Numbered from the stretch's first letter, positions 1-14,000 are shown. The stretch: DNA of 50,740 nt from Saccoglossus kowalevskii (GCF_000003605.2 NW_003149075.1:1-50740), one strand, 5' to 3'. Notes: a model not told the origin generated them from the sequence alone. Translations and numbers: made by a program.

Positions 1-119
1 CTCTCCTTGCCCACCTATAAATATAGACGTACTGTATTTGTTGACACTCCTTCCCTACCTATAAATATAGGCGTACTGTATCTGTTGACACTCCTTGTCT
101 ACCTATAAATATGGACGTA

Positions 120-500
120 CTGTATATGTTGACACTCCCTCCCTACATATAAATATGGACGTACTGTATCTGTTGACACTCCTTGCCTACCTATAAATAT
201 GGACGTAGTTTATCTGTTGTCACTCCCTCCCTACCTATAAATATGGACGCACTGTGTTTGTTGACACTACCTCCCTACCTATAAATATGGACGTACTGTA
301 TCTGTTGACACTCCCTCCCTACCTATAAATATAGACGTACTGTATCTGTTGACACTCCCTCTCTACTTTTAAATATGGAAGTACTCTATTTGTTGACACC
401 CATTCCCTACCTATAAATATAGACGTACTGTATCTGTTGACACTCCTTGCCTACCTATAAATATGGACGTACTGTATCTGTTGACACTCCCTCCCTACAT
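120..500 (+). repeat. Multi-monomer block copied near 32.81-33.19 kb
   Basis: The rare monomer with GGACGTAGTTTATC (201) is followed by a GTTGTCAC monomer, a GGACGCACTGTG monomer and a CTCTCTACTT monomer (361). The same order occurs at 32,891 to 33,051, with offset 32,690 (743 monomers less 2 bases). This copy has CTACTTTTAAAT where the other has CTACTTATAAAT. Confidence 0.8.
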
Positions 501-1029
501 ATAAATATGGACGTACTGTATCTGTTGACACTCCTTGCCTACCTATAAATATGGACGTAGTGTATCTGTTGTCACTCTCTCCCTACCTATAAATATGGAC
601 GCACTGTGTTTGTTGACACTACCTCCCTACCTATAAATATGGACGTACTGTATCTGTTGACACTCCTTCCCTACCTATAAATATAGACGTACTGTATTTG
701 TTGACACTCCTTGCCCACCTATAAATATAGACGTACTGTATCTGTTGACACTCCCTCCCTACCTATAAATATAGCCGTACGGTATTTGTTGACACTCCTT
801 GTCCACCTATAAATATAGACGTACTGTATTTGTTGACACTCCCTCCCTACCTATAAATATGGACGCACTGTGTTTGTTGACACTACCTCCCTACCTATAA
901 ATATAGACGTACTGTATTTGTTTACACTCCCTCCCTACCTATAAATATAGACGTACTGTATCTGTTGACACTCCCTTCCTACCTATAAATATAGACGTAC
1001 TGTATTTGTTGACACTCCCTCCCTACCTA

Positions 1030-1960
1030 TAAATATAGACGTACTGTATCTGTTGACACTTTTTGTCCACCTATAAATATAGACGTACTGTATTTGTTGA
1101 CACTCCTTGTCCACCTATAAATATAGACGTACTGTATTTTTTGACACTCCCTCCCTACCTATAAATATGGACGTACTGTATCTGTTGACACTCCTTGCCT
1201 ACCTATAAATATGGACGTACTGTATTTGTTGACACTCCCTCCCTACCTATAAATATAGACGTACTGTATTTGTTTACACTCCCTCCCTACCTATAAATAT
1301 AGACGTACTGTATTTGTTGACACTCCCTCCCTACCTATAAATATAGACGTACTGTATCTGTTGACACTCCCTCCCTACCTATAAATATATACGTACTGTA
1401 TCTGTTGACACTCCCTCCCTACCTATAAATATGGACGTACTGTATCTGTTGACACTCCCTCCCTACCTATAAATATAGACGTACTGTATCTGTTGACACT
1501 CCCTCCCTACCTATAAATATAGACGTACTGTATCTGTTTACACTCCCTCCCTACCTATAAATATGGACGTACTGTATCTGTTGACACTCCCTCCCTACCT
1601 ACAAATATAGACCTACTGTATCTGTTGACACTCTCCCCTACCTATAAATATGGACTTACTGTATCTGTTGACACTCCCTGCCTACCTGTAAATATAGACG
1701 TACTGTATCTGTTTACACTCCCTCCCTACCTATAAATATGGACGTACTGTATCTGTTGACACTCTCCCCTACATATAAATATGGACTTACTGTATCTGTT
1801 GACACTCCCTGCCTACCTATAAATATAGACGTACTGTATCTGTTGACACTCCCTGCCTTCCTCTGAATATAGACGTACTGTATCTGTTGACACTGCCTCC
1901 CTACCTATAAATATAGACGTACTGTTTCTGTTGACACTTCCTCCCTACCTATAAATATAG
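1030..1960 (+). repeat. Segmental block A, copy 1 (one monomer shorter)
   Basis: The block runs from the CACTTTTTGTCC monomer (T-run at 1060) to the CTCTGAATAT monomer (1861). The same variant order is found at 15.87-16.85 and 20.88-21.83 kb. The distance between the two landmarks is 801 here and 845 in both other copies. The missing 44 bases correspond to the CTCGCTCCC/CTACAAAT monomer present near 16,600 and 21,620. Confidence 0.85.
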
Positions 1961-2929
1961 ACGTACTGTATCTGTTGACACTCCCTCCCTACCTATAAAT
2001 ATAGATGTACTGTATCTGTTGACACTCCCTCCCTACCTATAAATATAGATGTACTGTATCTGTTGTCACTCCCTCCCTACCTATAAATATGGACGCACTG
2101 TGTTTGTTGACACTCCCTCCCTACCTATAAATATAGACGTACTGTATCTGTTGACACTCCCTCCCTACCTATAAATATAGACGTACTGTATCTGTTGTCA
2201 CTCCCTCCCTACCTATAAATATTAACGCACTGTGTTTGTTGACACTCCCTCCCTACCTATAAATATAGACCTACTGTATCTGTTGACACTCCCTCCCTAC
2301 ATATAAATATAGACGTACTGTATCTGTTGACACTCCCTCCCTACCTATAAATATAGACGTACTGTATCTGTTGACACTCCCTCCCTACCTATAAATATAG
2401 ACGTACTGTATCTGTTTACACTCCCTCCCTACCTATAAATATAGACGTACTGTATCTGTTGTCACTCCCTCCCTACCTATAAATATGGACGCAGTGTGTT
2501 TGTTGACACTCCCTCCCTACCTATAAATATGGACCTACTGTATCTGTTGACACTCCCTCCCTACTTATAAATATAGACGTACTGTATCTGTTGAAACTCC
2601 CTCCCCACCTATAAATATAGACGCACTATATCTGTTGACACTCCCTCCCTACCTATAAATATGGACGTACTGTATCTGTTGACACTCCCTCCCTACCTAT
2701 AAATATGGACGTACTGTATCTGTTGACACTCCCTCCCTACCTATAAATATAGACGTACTGTATCTGTTGACACTCCCTCCCTACCTATAATTATAGACGT
2801 ACTGTATCTGTTTACACTCCCTCCCTACCTATAAATATGGTCGTACTGTATCTGTTGACACTCCCTCCGTACCTACAAATATAGACCTACTGTATCTGTT
2901 GACACTCTCCCCTACCTATAAATATGGAC

Positions 2930-3360
2930 TTACTGTATCTGTTGTCACTCCCTCCCTACCTATAAATATGGACGCACTGTGTTTGTTGACACTCCCTCCC
3001 TACCTATAAATATGGACGTACTGTATCTGTTGACACTCGCTCCCTACCTATAAATATAGACGTACTGTATCTGTTGACACTCCCTCCCTAACTATAAATA
3101 TAGACGTACTGTATCTGTTGTCACTCCCTCCCTACCTATAAATATGGACGCACTGTGTTTGTTGACACTCACTCCCTACCTATAAATATAGACCTACTGT
3201 ATCTGTTGACACTCCCTCCCTACTTATAAATATAGACGTACTGTATCTGTTGACACTCCCTCCCTACCTATAAATATAGACGTACTGTATCTGTTGACAC
3301 TCCATCCCTACCTATAAAATATAGATGTACTGTATCTGTTGTCACTCCCTCCCTACCTAT
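2930..3360 (+). repeat. Block copied at the far end of the window (49.62-50.05 kb)
   Basis: Landmarks CACTCGC (3034) and TCCATCCC (3301) recur at 49,726 and 49,993. The offset is 46,692 for both. Between them are a CCCTAACTAT monomer, a GTTGTCAC/GGACGCACTGTG pair and a CACTCACTCCC monomer in the same order. Confidence 0.85.
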
Positions 3361-3369
3361 AAATATGGA

Positions 3370-4360
3370 CGCAGTGTGTTGTTGACACTCCCTCCCTACC
3401 TATAAATATGGACCTACTGTATCTGTTGACACTCCCTGCCTACCTATAAATATAGACGTACTGTATCTGTTGACACTCCCTCCCTACCTATAAATATAGA
3501 CGTACTGTATGTGTTGACACTCCCTCCCTACCTATAAATATAGACGTACTGTATCTGTTGACACTCCCTCCCTACCTATAAATATAGACGTACTGTATCT
3601 GTTGACACTCCCCCCTACCTATAAATATGGACGTACTGTATCTGTTGACACTCCTTGCCTACCTACAAATAAAGACGTACTGTATCTGTTGTCACTCCCT
3701 CCCTACCTATAAATATGGACGCACTATGTTTGTTGACACTCCCTCCCTACTTATAAATATAGACCTACTGTATCTGTTGACACTCCCTCCCTACATATAA
3801 ATATAGACGTACTGTATCTGTTGACACTCCCTCCCTACCTATAAATATAGACGTACTCTATCTGTTGACACTCCCTCCCTACCTATAAATATAGACGTAC
3901 TGTATCTGTTTACACTCCCTCCCTACCTATAAATATGGTCGTACTGTATCTGTTGACACTCCCTCCGTACCTACAAATATAGACCTACTGTATCTGTTGA
4001 CACTCTCCCCCTACCTATAAATATGGACTTACTGTATCTGTTGTCACTCCCTCCCTACCTATAAATATAGACGTACTGTATCTGTTGACACTCCCTACCT
4101 AACTATAAATATAGACGTACTGTATCTGTTGTCACTCCCTCCCTACCTATAAATATGGACGCACTGTGTTCGTTGACACTCCCTCCCTACCTATAAATAT
4201 AGACCTACTGTATCTGTTGACACTCCCTCCCTACTTATAAATATAGACGTACTGTATCTGTTGACACTCCCTCCCTACCTATAAATATAGACGTACTGTA
4301 TCTGTTGACACCCCCTCCCTACCTATAAATATAGATGTACTGTATCTGTTGTCACTCCCT
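3370..4360 (+). repeat. Segmental block B, copy 1
   Basis: Rare markers occur in order: a GGACGCAGTGTG monomer, a CTACAAATAAAG monomer (3664), an ATGGTCGTAC monomer (TGGTC at 3936) and a TTCGTTGACAC monomer (CGTTGAC at 4171). The same order recurs at 18.30-19.27 kb with offsets 14,930, 14,930 and 14,931. The TGGTC-to-CGTTGAC part also recurs at 33.24-33.48 kb. Confidence 0.88.
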
Positions 4361-5763
4361 CCCTACTTATAAATATAGACGTACTGTATCTGTTGACACT
4401 CCCTCCCTACCTATAAATATGGACGCACTATATCTGTTGACACTCCCTCCCTACCTATAAATATGGACGTACTGTATTTGTTGACACTCCCTCCCTACCT
4501 ATAAATATGGACGTACTGTATCTGTTTACACTCCCTCCCTACCTATAAATATGGACGTACTGTATCTGTTGACACTCCCTCCCTACCTATAAATATGGAC
4601 GTACTGTTTCTGTTGACACTCCCTCCCTACCTATAAATATAGACGTACTGTATCTGTTGACACTCTCCCCCTACCTATAAATATAGACGTACTGTATCTG
4701 TTGACACTCCCTGCCTACCTATAAATATAGACGTACTGTATCTGTTGACACTCCCCTCCCTACCTATAAATATAGACGTACTGTATCTGTTGACACTCCC
4801 TCCCTACCTATAAATATGGACGTACTGTATCTGTTGACACTCCCCTGCCCTACCTATAAATATAGACGTATTGTGTCTGTTGACACTCCCTTCCTACCTA
4901 TAAATATAGACGTACTGTATTTGTTGACACTCCCTCCCTACCTATAAATATAGACGTACTGTATCTGTTGACACTCCCTCCCTACCTATAAATATAGACG
5001 TAATGTATTTGTTGACACTCCCTCCCTACATATAAATATGGAAGTACTGTATTTGTTGACACCCCTTCCCTACCTATAAATATAGACGTACTGTATTTGT
5101 TGACACTCCCTCCCTACCTATAAATATGGACGTACTGTATCTGTTGACACTCCCTCCCTACCTATAAATATAGACGTACTGTATTTGTTGACACTCCCTC
5201 CCTACCTAAAAATATAGACGTACTGTATTTGTTTACACTCCCTCCCTACCTATAAATATAGACGCACTGTATTTGTTGACACTCTTTGCCCACCTATAAA
5301 TATAGACGCACTGTATCTGTTGACACTCCCTCCCTACCTATAAATATAGACGTACTGTATCTGTTGACACTCCCTCCCTGCCTATAAATATGGACGTACT
5401 GTATCTGTTGACACTCCTTGCAAATCTATAAATATAGACGTACTGTATCTGTTGACACTCCCTCCCTACCTATAAATATAGACGTACTGTGTCTGTTGAC
5501 ACTCACTCCCTAGCTATAAATATAGACGTACTGTATCTGTTGACACTCCCTCCCTACCTATAAATATAGCCGTACGGTATTTGTTGACACTCCTTGTCCA
5601 CCTATAAATATAGACGTACTGTATTTGTTGACACTCCCTCCCTACCTATAAATATGGACGCTCTGTGTTTGTGACACTACCTCCCTACCTATAAATATAG
5701 ACGTACTGTATTTGTTTACACTCCCTCCCTATTTATAAATATAGACGTACTGTATTTGTTGAC

Positions 5764-5807
5764 ACTCCCTCCCTACCTATAAATATAGACGTACTGTATC
5801 TGTTGAC
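5764..5807 (+). repeat. Representative consensus monomer (44 bp)
   Basis: This copy matches the commonest form. Positions 1-14 read ACTCCCTCCCTACC, a C/T tract. Positions 15-28 read TATAAATATAGACG, the AT-rich core ending in the single CpG. Positions 29-44 read TACTGTATCTGTTGAC. ACGT and GTAC overlap at 26-31. CTATA and TATAG form 5-bp inverted arms around AA at 14-25. Common variants are A24G (ATGG for ATAG), C37T (TATTTG), G42T (GTTTAC), A43T (GTTGTCAC), T17C (CTACAAAT), A18G (CTATGAAT), G28C (GACCTAC), G28T (GACTTAC) and T29C (GACGCAC). The phase chosen for position 1 is arbitrary. Confidence 0.95.
5778..5785 (+). promoter_or_regulatory. TATA-box-like word present in nearly every monomer
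   Basis: TATAAATA fits the eukaryotic TATA-box consensus TATAWAWR exactly and recurs every 44 bp on the + strand throughout the array; this entry marks one example. It lies just after the C/T tract and inside the CTATA-AA-TATAG inverted repeat. Nothing else shows transcription: there is no unique downstream gene, and an AT-rich core alone would produce this word. It is recorded as a sequence feature, not a demonstrated promoter. Confidence 0.25.
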
Positions 5808-5849
5808 ACTCCCTCCCTACCTATAAATATAGACGTACTGTATCTGTTG

Positions 5850-6600
5850 ACACTTCCTCCCTACCTATAAATATGGACGTACTGTATCTGTTGACACTCC
5901 CTCGCTACCTATAAATATAGACGTACTGTATCTGTTGACATTCCCTCCCTACCTATAAATATAGACGTACTGTATCTGTTGACACTCCCTCCCTACCTAT
6001 AAATATAGACGTACTGTATCTGTTGACACTCCCTCCCTACCTACAAATATAGACCTACTGTATCTGTAGACACTCTCCCCCTACCTATAAATATGGACTT
6101 ACTGTATCTGTTGACACTCCCTGCCTACCTATAAATATAGACGTACTGTATCTGTTGACACTCCCTCCCTACCTATAAATATAGACGCACTGTATCTGTT
6201 GACACTCCCTCCCTACCTATAAATATAGACGTACTGTATCTGTTGACACTCCCTCCCTACCTATAAATATGGACGTACTGTATCTGTTGACACTCCCTGC
6301 CTACCTATAAATATAGACGTACTGTATCTGTTGACACTCCCTCCCTACCTACAAATATAGACCTACTGTATCTGTTGACACTCCCTCCCTACCTATAAAT
6401 GTAGACGTACTGTATTTGTTGACACTCCCTCCCTACCTATAAATATGGAAGTACTGTATTTGTTGACGCCCCTTCCCTACCTATAAATATAGACCACTGT
6501 ATCTGTTGACACTCCTTGCCTACCTATAAATATGAACGTACTGTATCTGTTGACACTCCCTCCCTACTTATAAATATGAACGTACTGTATCTGTTGACAC
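5850..6600 (+). repeat. Segmental block C, copy 1
   Basis: Markers CGCTACCTAT (5903), TGACATTCCC, TCTGTAGACAC (6065) and the single-base-deleted ATAGACCACTG (near 6,490) recur in the same order at 29,571, about 29.6, 29.73 and 30.16 kb. The offset is 23,668 at the two positions measured. Sharing of the one-base deletion makes common descent clear. Confidence 0.87.
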
Positions 6601-8094
6601 TCCCTCCCTACTTATAAATATAGACGTACTGTATCTGTTGACACTCCCTCCCTACCTATAAATATAGACGTACTGTATCTGTTGACACCCCCTCCCTACC
6701 TATAAATATAGATGTACTGTATCTGTTGTCACTCCCTCCCTACCTATAAATATGGACGCACTGTGTTTGTTGACACTCCCTTCCTACCTATAAATATAGA
6801 CGTACTGTATCTGTTGACACCCTTGCCTACCTAAAAATATGGACGTACTGTATTTGTTGACACTCCCTCCCTACCTATAAATATAGACGTACTGTATTTG
6901 TTTATACTCCCTCCCTACCTATAAATATAGACGTAATGTATTTGTTGACACTCCCTCCCTACCTATAAATATAGACGTACTGTATCTGTTGACACTCCTC
7001 CCTACCTATAAATATAGACGTACTGTATTTGTTGACACTCCCTCCCTACCTATAAATATGGAAGTACAGTATTTGTTGACACCCTTTCCCTACCTATAAA
7101 TATAGACGTACTGTATCTGTTGACACTCCTTGCCTACCTATAAATATAGACGTACTGTATTTGTTGACACTCCCTCCCTACCTATAAATATAGACGTACT
7201 GTATCTGTTGACACTCACTCCCTACCTATGAATATGGACGTACTGTATCTGTTGACACTCGCTCCCTACCTAGAAATATAGACGTACTGTATCTGTTGAC
7301 ACTCGCTCCCTACCTAGAAATATAGACCTACTGTATCTGTTGACACTCTCCCCCTACCTATAAATATGGACTTACTGTATCTGTTGACACTCCCGGCCTA
7401 CCTATAAATATAGACGTACTGTATCTGTTGACACTCCCTCCCTACCTATAAATATAGACGTACTGTATCTGTTGACACTCCCTCCCTACCTATAAATATA
7501 GACGTACTGTATCTGTTGACACTCCCTCCCTACCTATAAATATAGACGTACTGTATCTATTGACACTCCCTCCCTACCTATAAATATGGACGTACTGTAT
7601 CTGTTGACACTCCCTGCCTACCTATAAAATATAAGACGTATTGTAACTGTTGACACTCCCTCCCTACCTATAAATATAGACGTACTGTATCTATTGACAC
7701 TCCCTCCCTACCTATAAATATAGACGTACTGTATCTGTTGACACACCCTCCCTACCTATAAATATATACGTACTGTATCTGTTGACACTCCCTCCCTACC
7801 TATAAATATGGACGTACTGTATCTGTTGACACTCCCTGCCTAACTATAAATATAGACGTACTGTATCTGTTGACACTCCCTCCCTACCTATAAATATAGA
7901 CGTACTGTATTTGTTGACACTCCCTCCCTACCTATAAATATGGACGCACTGTGTTTGTTGACACTACCTCCCTGCCTATAAATATAGACGTACTGTATCT
8001 GTTGACACTCCCTCCCTACCTATAAATGTAGACGTACTGTATTTGTTGACACTCCCTCCCTATCTATAAATATGGACGCACTGTATCTGTTGAC

Positions 8095-8806
8095 ACTCTT
8101 TGCCCACCAATAAATATAGACGCACTATATATGTTGACACTCCCTCCCTATCTATAAATATGGACGTACTGTATCTGTTGACACTCCCTCCCTGCCTATA
8201 AATATGGACGTACTGTATCTGTTGACACTCCTTGCCAATCTATAAATATAGACGTACTGTATCTGTTGACACTCCCTCCCTACCCAGAAATATAGACGTA
8301 CTGTGTCTGTTGACACTCACTCCCTAGCTATAAATATAGACGTACTGTATTTGTTGACACTTTTTGTCCACCTATAAATATAGACGTACTGTATTTGTTG
8401 ACACTCCTTGTCCACCTATAAATATAGACGTACTGTATCTGTTGACACTCCTTGCCTACCTATAAATATGGACGTACTGTATTTGTTGACACTCCCTCCC
8501 TCCCTACCTATAAATATAGACGTACTGTATTTGTTTACACTCCCTCCCTACCTATAAATATAGACGTACTGTATTTGTTGACACTCCCTCCCTACCTATA
8601 AATATAGACGTACTGTATCTGTTGACACTCCCTCCCTACCTATAAATATAGACGTACTGTATCTGTTGACACTCCCTCCCTACCTATAAATATGGACGTA
8701 CTGTATCTGTTGACACTCCCTCCCTACCTATAAATATAGACGTACTGTATCTGTTGACACTCCCTCCCTCCCTACCTATAAATATAGACGTACTGTATCT
8801 GTTTAC
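8095..8806 (+). repeat. 16-monomer HOR (712 bp), copy 1
   Basis: The block starts at the CTTTGCCCACCAATAAAT monomer with the CACTATATATG tail. It passes a TATCTATAAAT, a CCTGCCTATAA and a CCAATCTATAA monomer, then CACTTTTTGTCC (T-run at 8361), CTCCTTGTCC and CTCCTTGCC monomers. Two 48-bp monomers with an extra CCCT (CCCTCCCTCCC at 8494 and 8762) follow, 268 bases apart. Fourteen 44-mers plus two 48-mers give exactly 712. Confidence 0.9.
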
Positions 8807-10918
8807 ACTCCCTCACTACCTATAAATATGGACGTACTGTGTTTGTTGACACTCCCTCCCTACCTATAAATATAGACGTACTGTATCTGTTGATACTCCC
8901 TCCCTACCTATAAATATAGACGTACTGTATCTATTGACACTCCCTCCCTAACTATAAATATAGACGTACTGTATCTGTTGTCACTCCCTCCCTACCTATA
9001 AATATGGACGCACTGTGTTTGTTGAAACTCCCTCCCTACCTATAAATATAGACCTACTGTATCTGTTGACACTCCCTCCCTACTTATAAATATAGACGTA
9101 CTGTATCTGTTGACACTCCCTCCCTACCTATAAATATAGACGTACTCTATCTGTTGACACTCCCTTCCTACCTATAAATATAGATGTACTGTATCTGTTG
9201 TCACTCCCTCCCTACCTATAAATATGGACGCACTGTGTTTGTTGACACTCCCTCCCTACCTATAAATATAGACCTACTGTATCTGTTGACACTCCCTCCC
9301 TACTTATAAGTATAGACGTACTGTATCTGTTGACACTCCCTCCCCACCTATAAATATAGTCGCACTATATCTGTTGACACTCCCTCCCTACCTATAAATA
9401 TGGACGTACTGTATCTGTTGACACTCCCTCCTTACCTATAAATATGGATGCACTGTATCTGTTGACACTCTTTGCCCACCAATAAATATAGACGCACTAT
9501 ATATGTTGACACTCCCTCCCTACCTATAAATATGGACGTATTGTATCTGTTGACACTCCCTCCCTACCTATAAATATGGACGTACTGTATCTGTTGACAC
9601 TCCTTGCCTACCTATAAATATGGACGTACTGTATTTGTTGACACTCCCTCCCTACCTATAAATATAGACGTACTGTATTTGTTGACACTCCCTCCCTACC
9701 TATAAATATAGACGTACTGTATTTGTTGACACTCCCTCCCTACCTATAAATATGGACGTACTGTATCTGTTGACACTCCCTCCCTACCTACAAATATAGA
9801 CCTACTGTATCTGTTGACACTCTCCCCCTACCTATAAATATGGACTTACTGTATCTGTTGACACTCCCTGCCTACCTATAAAAATAGACGTACTGTATCT
9901 GTTGACACTCCCTCCCCACCTATAAATATAGACGCACTGTATCTGTTGACACTCCCTCCCTACCTATAAATATGGACGCACTGTATCTGTTGACACTCTT
10001 TGCCCACCAATAAATATAGACGCATTATATATGTTGACACTCCCTCCCTATCTATAAATATGGACGTACTGTATCTGTTGACACTCCCTCCCTGCCTATA
10101 AATATGGCCGTACTGTATCTGTTGACACTCCTTGCCAATCTATAAATATAGACGTACTGTATCTGTTGACACTCCCTCCCTACCTATAAATATAGACGTA
10201 CTGTGTCTGTTGACACTCCCTCCCTACCTATAAATATAGACGTACTGTATCTGTTGACACTCCCTCCCTACCTATAAATATAGACGTACTGTATCTGTTG
10301 ACACTCCCTCCCTACCTATAAATATGGACGTACTGTATCTGTTGACACTCCCTGCCTACCTATAAATATAGACGTATTGTAACTGTTGACACTCCCTCCC
10401 TACCTATAAATATAGACGTACTGTATCTGTTGACACTCCCTCCCTACCTATAAATATAGACGTACTGTATCTGTTGACACACCCTCCCTACCTATAAATA
10501 TATACGTACTGTATCTGTTGACACTCCCTCCCTACCTATAAATATGGACGTACTGTATCTGTTGACACTCCCTGCCTAACTATAAATATAGACGTACTGT
10601 ATCTGTTGACACTCCCTCCCTACCTATAAATATAGACGTACTGTATTTGTTGACACTCCCTCCCTACCTATAAATATGGACGCACTGTGTTTGTTGACAC
10701 TACCTCCCTGCCTATAAATATGGACGCACTGTGTATGTTGACACTACCTCCCTGCCTGTAAATATGGACGCACTGTATCTGTTGACACTCCCTCCCTACC
10801 TATAAATATAGACGTACTGTATCTGTTGACACTCCCTCCCTACCTATAAATGTAGACGTACTGTATTTGTTGACACTCCCTCCCTACCTATAAATATGGA
10901 CGCACTGTATCTGTTGAC

Positions 10919-11630
10919 ACTCTTTGCCCACCAATAAATATAGACGCACTATATATGTTGACACTCCCTCCCTATCTATAAATATGGACGTACTGTATCT
11001 GTTGACACTCCCTCCCTGCCTATAAATATGGACGTACTGTATCTGTTGACACTCCTTGCCAATCTATAAATATAGACGTACTGTATCTGTTGACACTCCC
11101 TCCCTACCTATAAATATAGACGTACTGTGTCTGTTGACACTCACTCCCTAGCTATAAATATAGACGTACTGTATTTGTTGACACTTTTTGTCCACCTATA
11201 AATATAGACGTACTGTATTTGTTGACACTCCTTGTCCACCTATAAATATAGACGTACTGTATCTGTTGACACTCCTTGCCTACCTATAAATATGGACGTA
11301 CTGTATTTGTTGACACTCCCTCCCTCCCTACCTATAAATATAGACGTACTGTATTTGTTTACACTCCCTCCCTACCAATAAATATAGACGTACTGTATTT
11401 GTTGACACTCCCTCCCTACCTATAAATATAGACGTACTGTATCTGTTGACACTCCCTCCCTACCTATAAATATAGACGTACTGTATCTGTTGACACTCCC
11501 TCCCTACCTATAAATATGGACGTACTGTATCTGTTGACACTCCCTCCCTACCTATAAATATAGACGTACTGTATCTGTTGACACTCCCTCCCTCCCTACC
11601 TACAAATATAGACCTACTGTATCTGTTGAC
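10919..11630 (+). repeat. 16-monomer HOR (712 bp), copy 2
   Basis: This copy has the same markers and spacing as the one at 8,095: T-run at 11,185, CCCTCCCTCCC at 11,318 and 11,586, total 712. Its last monomer is chimeric: the CCCT insertion is followed by CTACAAATATAGACCTAC, a downstream half normally found in another monomer type. Confidence 0.9.
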
Positions 11631-11979
11631 ACTCTCCCCTACCTATAAATATGGACTTACTGTATCTGTTGACACTCCCTGCCTACCTATAAATATAGAC
11701 GTACTGTAACTGTTGACACTCCCTCCCCACCTATAAATATAGACGCACTGTATCTGTTGACACTCCCTCCCTACCTATAAAATATGGACGCACTGTATCT
11801 GTTGACACTCTTTGCCCACCAATAAATATAGACGCATTATATATGTTGACACTCCCTCCCCTATCTATAAATATGGACGTACTGTATCTGTTGACACTCC
11901 CTCCCTGCCTATAAATATGGCCGTACTGTATCTGTTGACACTCCTTGCCAATCTATAAATATAGACGTACTGTATCTGT

Positions 11980-12530
11980 TGACACTCCCTCCCTACCTAT
12001 AAATATAGACGTACTGTGTCTGTTGACACTCCCTCCCTACCTATAAATATAGACGTACTGTATCTGTTGACACTCCCTCCCTACCTATAAATATAGACGT
12101 ACTGTATCTGTTGACACTCCCTCCCTACCTATAAATATGGACGTACTGTATCTGTTGACACTCCCTGCCTACCTATAAATATAGACGTATTGTATCTGTT
12201 GACACTCCCTCCCTACCTATGAATATGGACGTACTGTATCTGTTGACACTCGCTCCCTACCTAGAAATATAGACGTACTGTATCTGTTGACACTCGCTCC
12301 CTACCTAGAAATATAGACCTACTGTATCTGTTGACACTCCCTCCCTACCTATAAATATAGACGTACTGTATCTGTTGACACTCCCTCCCTACCTATAAAT
12401 ATAGACGTACTGTATCTATTGACACTCCCTCCCTACCTATAAATATGGACGTACTGTATCTGTTGACACTCCCTGCCTACCTATAAATATAGACGTACTG
12501 TACTCTGGTTGACACTCCCTCCCTTCCTAT
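11980..12530 (+). repeat. Block D, copy 1 (matches 48.24-48.77 kb)
   Basis: GTACTGTGTC (12,011), GACGTATTG (12,184) and the first of two CTCGCTCCC/CTAGAAAT monomers (12,251) recur at 48,257, 48,430 and 48,497. The offset is 36,246 in all three cases. The two copies diverge near 12,500, where this one has an irregular TACTCTGGTTGAC monomer. Confidence 0.85.
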
Positions 12531-12960
12531 AAATATAGACGTACTGTATCAGTTGACACTCCCTCCCTACCTATAAATATAGACGTACTGTTTCTGTTGA
12601 CACTCCCTCCCTTCCTATAAATATAGACGAACTGTATCTGTTGACACTGCCTCCCTACCTATAAATATAGACGTACTGTATCTGTTGACACTCCCTCCCT
12701 ACCTATAAATATAGACGTACTTTATTTGTTGACACTCCCTCCCTACCTATAAATATGGAAGTACTGTATTTGTTGACACTCCTTCCCTACCTATAAATAT
12801 AGACGCACTGTATCTGTTGACACTCCTTGCCTACCAATAAATATGAACGTACTGTATCTGTTGACACTCCCTTCCTACATATAAATATGAACGTACTGTA
12901 TCTGTTGACACTCCCTCCCCACCTATAAATATGAATGTACTGTATCTGTTGACATTCCTT
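12500..12960 (+). repeat. Block E, copy 1 (matches 13.97-14.37 kb)
   Basis: The GACGAACTG monomer (12,626) and the CCAATAAATATGAACG monomer (near 12,834) recur at 14,033 and about 14,241, offset near 1,407 (32 monomers less one base). The order between is the same: a GGAAGTAC monomer, CTTCCC and CTTGCC types, and then ATGAACG monomers. Confidence 0.8.
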
Positions 12961-13214
12961 CCCTACCTATAAATATAGACGTACTGTATCTGTTGACACT
13001 CCTTGCCTACCTATAAATATGGACGTACTGTATCTGTTGACACTCCCTCCCTATCTATAAATATGGACGTACTGTATTTGTTGACACTCCCTCCCTACCT
13101 ATAAATATGGACGTACTGTATCTGTTGACACTCCCTGCCTACCTATAAATATAGACGTACTGTATCTGTTTACACTCCCTCCCTACCTATGAATATGGAC
13201 GTACTGTATCTTTT

Positions 13215-14000
13215 GACACTCGCTCCCTACCTACAAATATAGACCTACTCTATCTGTTGACACTCTCCCCCTACCTAAAAATATGGACTTACTGTATCTG
13301 TTAACACTCCCTGCCTACCTATAAATATAGACGTACTGTATCTGTTGACACTCCCTCCCTACCTAAAAATATAGACGTACTGTATCTGTTGACACTCCCT
13401 CCCTACCTATAAATATAGACGTACTGTATCTGTTGACACTCCCTCCCTACCTATAAATATAGACGTACTGTATATGTTGACACTCCCTCCCTACCTATAA
13501 ATATGGACGTACTTTATCTGTTGACACTCCTTGCCTACCTATAAATATAGACGTACTGTTTCTGTTGACACTCCCTCCCTATCTATAAATATGGACGTAC
13601 TGTATTTGTTGACACTACCTCCCTACTTATAAATATAGACGTACTGTATCTGTTGACACTCGCTCCCTACCTACAAATATAGACCTACTCTATCTGTTGA
13701 CACTCTCCCCTACCTATAAATATGGACTTACTGTATCTGTTGACACTCCCTGCCTACCTATAAATATAGACGTACTGTATCTGTTGACACTCCCTCCCTA
13801 CCTAAAAATATAGACGTACTGTATCTGTTGACACTCCCTCCCTACCTATAAATATAGACGTACTGTATCTGTTGACACTCCCTCCCTACCTATAAATATA
13901 GACGTACTGTATCTGTTGACACTCCCTCCCTACCTATAAATATGGACGTACTTTATCTGTTGACACTCCCTGCCTACCTATAAATATAGACGTACTGTTT
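13215..14000 (+). repeat. Tandem duplication of a 10-monomer unit
   Basis: The CGCTCCCTACC/CTACAAAT/CTACTCTATC monomer at 13,221 recurs at 13,661, offset exactly 440. The following CTCTCCCC monomer, ACCTAAAAAT monomer (13,361 and 13,800, offset 439) and ACTTTATCTG monomer also recur. One C lost in the second copy explains the change from 440 to 439. The two copies are adjacent, as expected for one unequal exchange of ten monomers. Confidence 0.85.
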
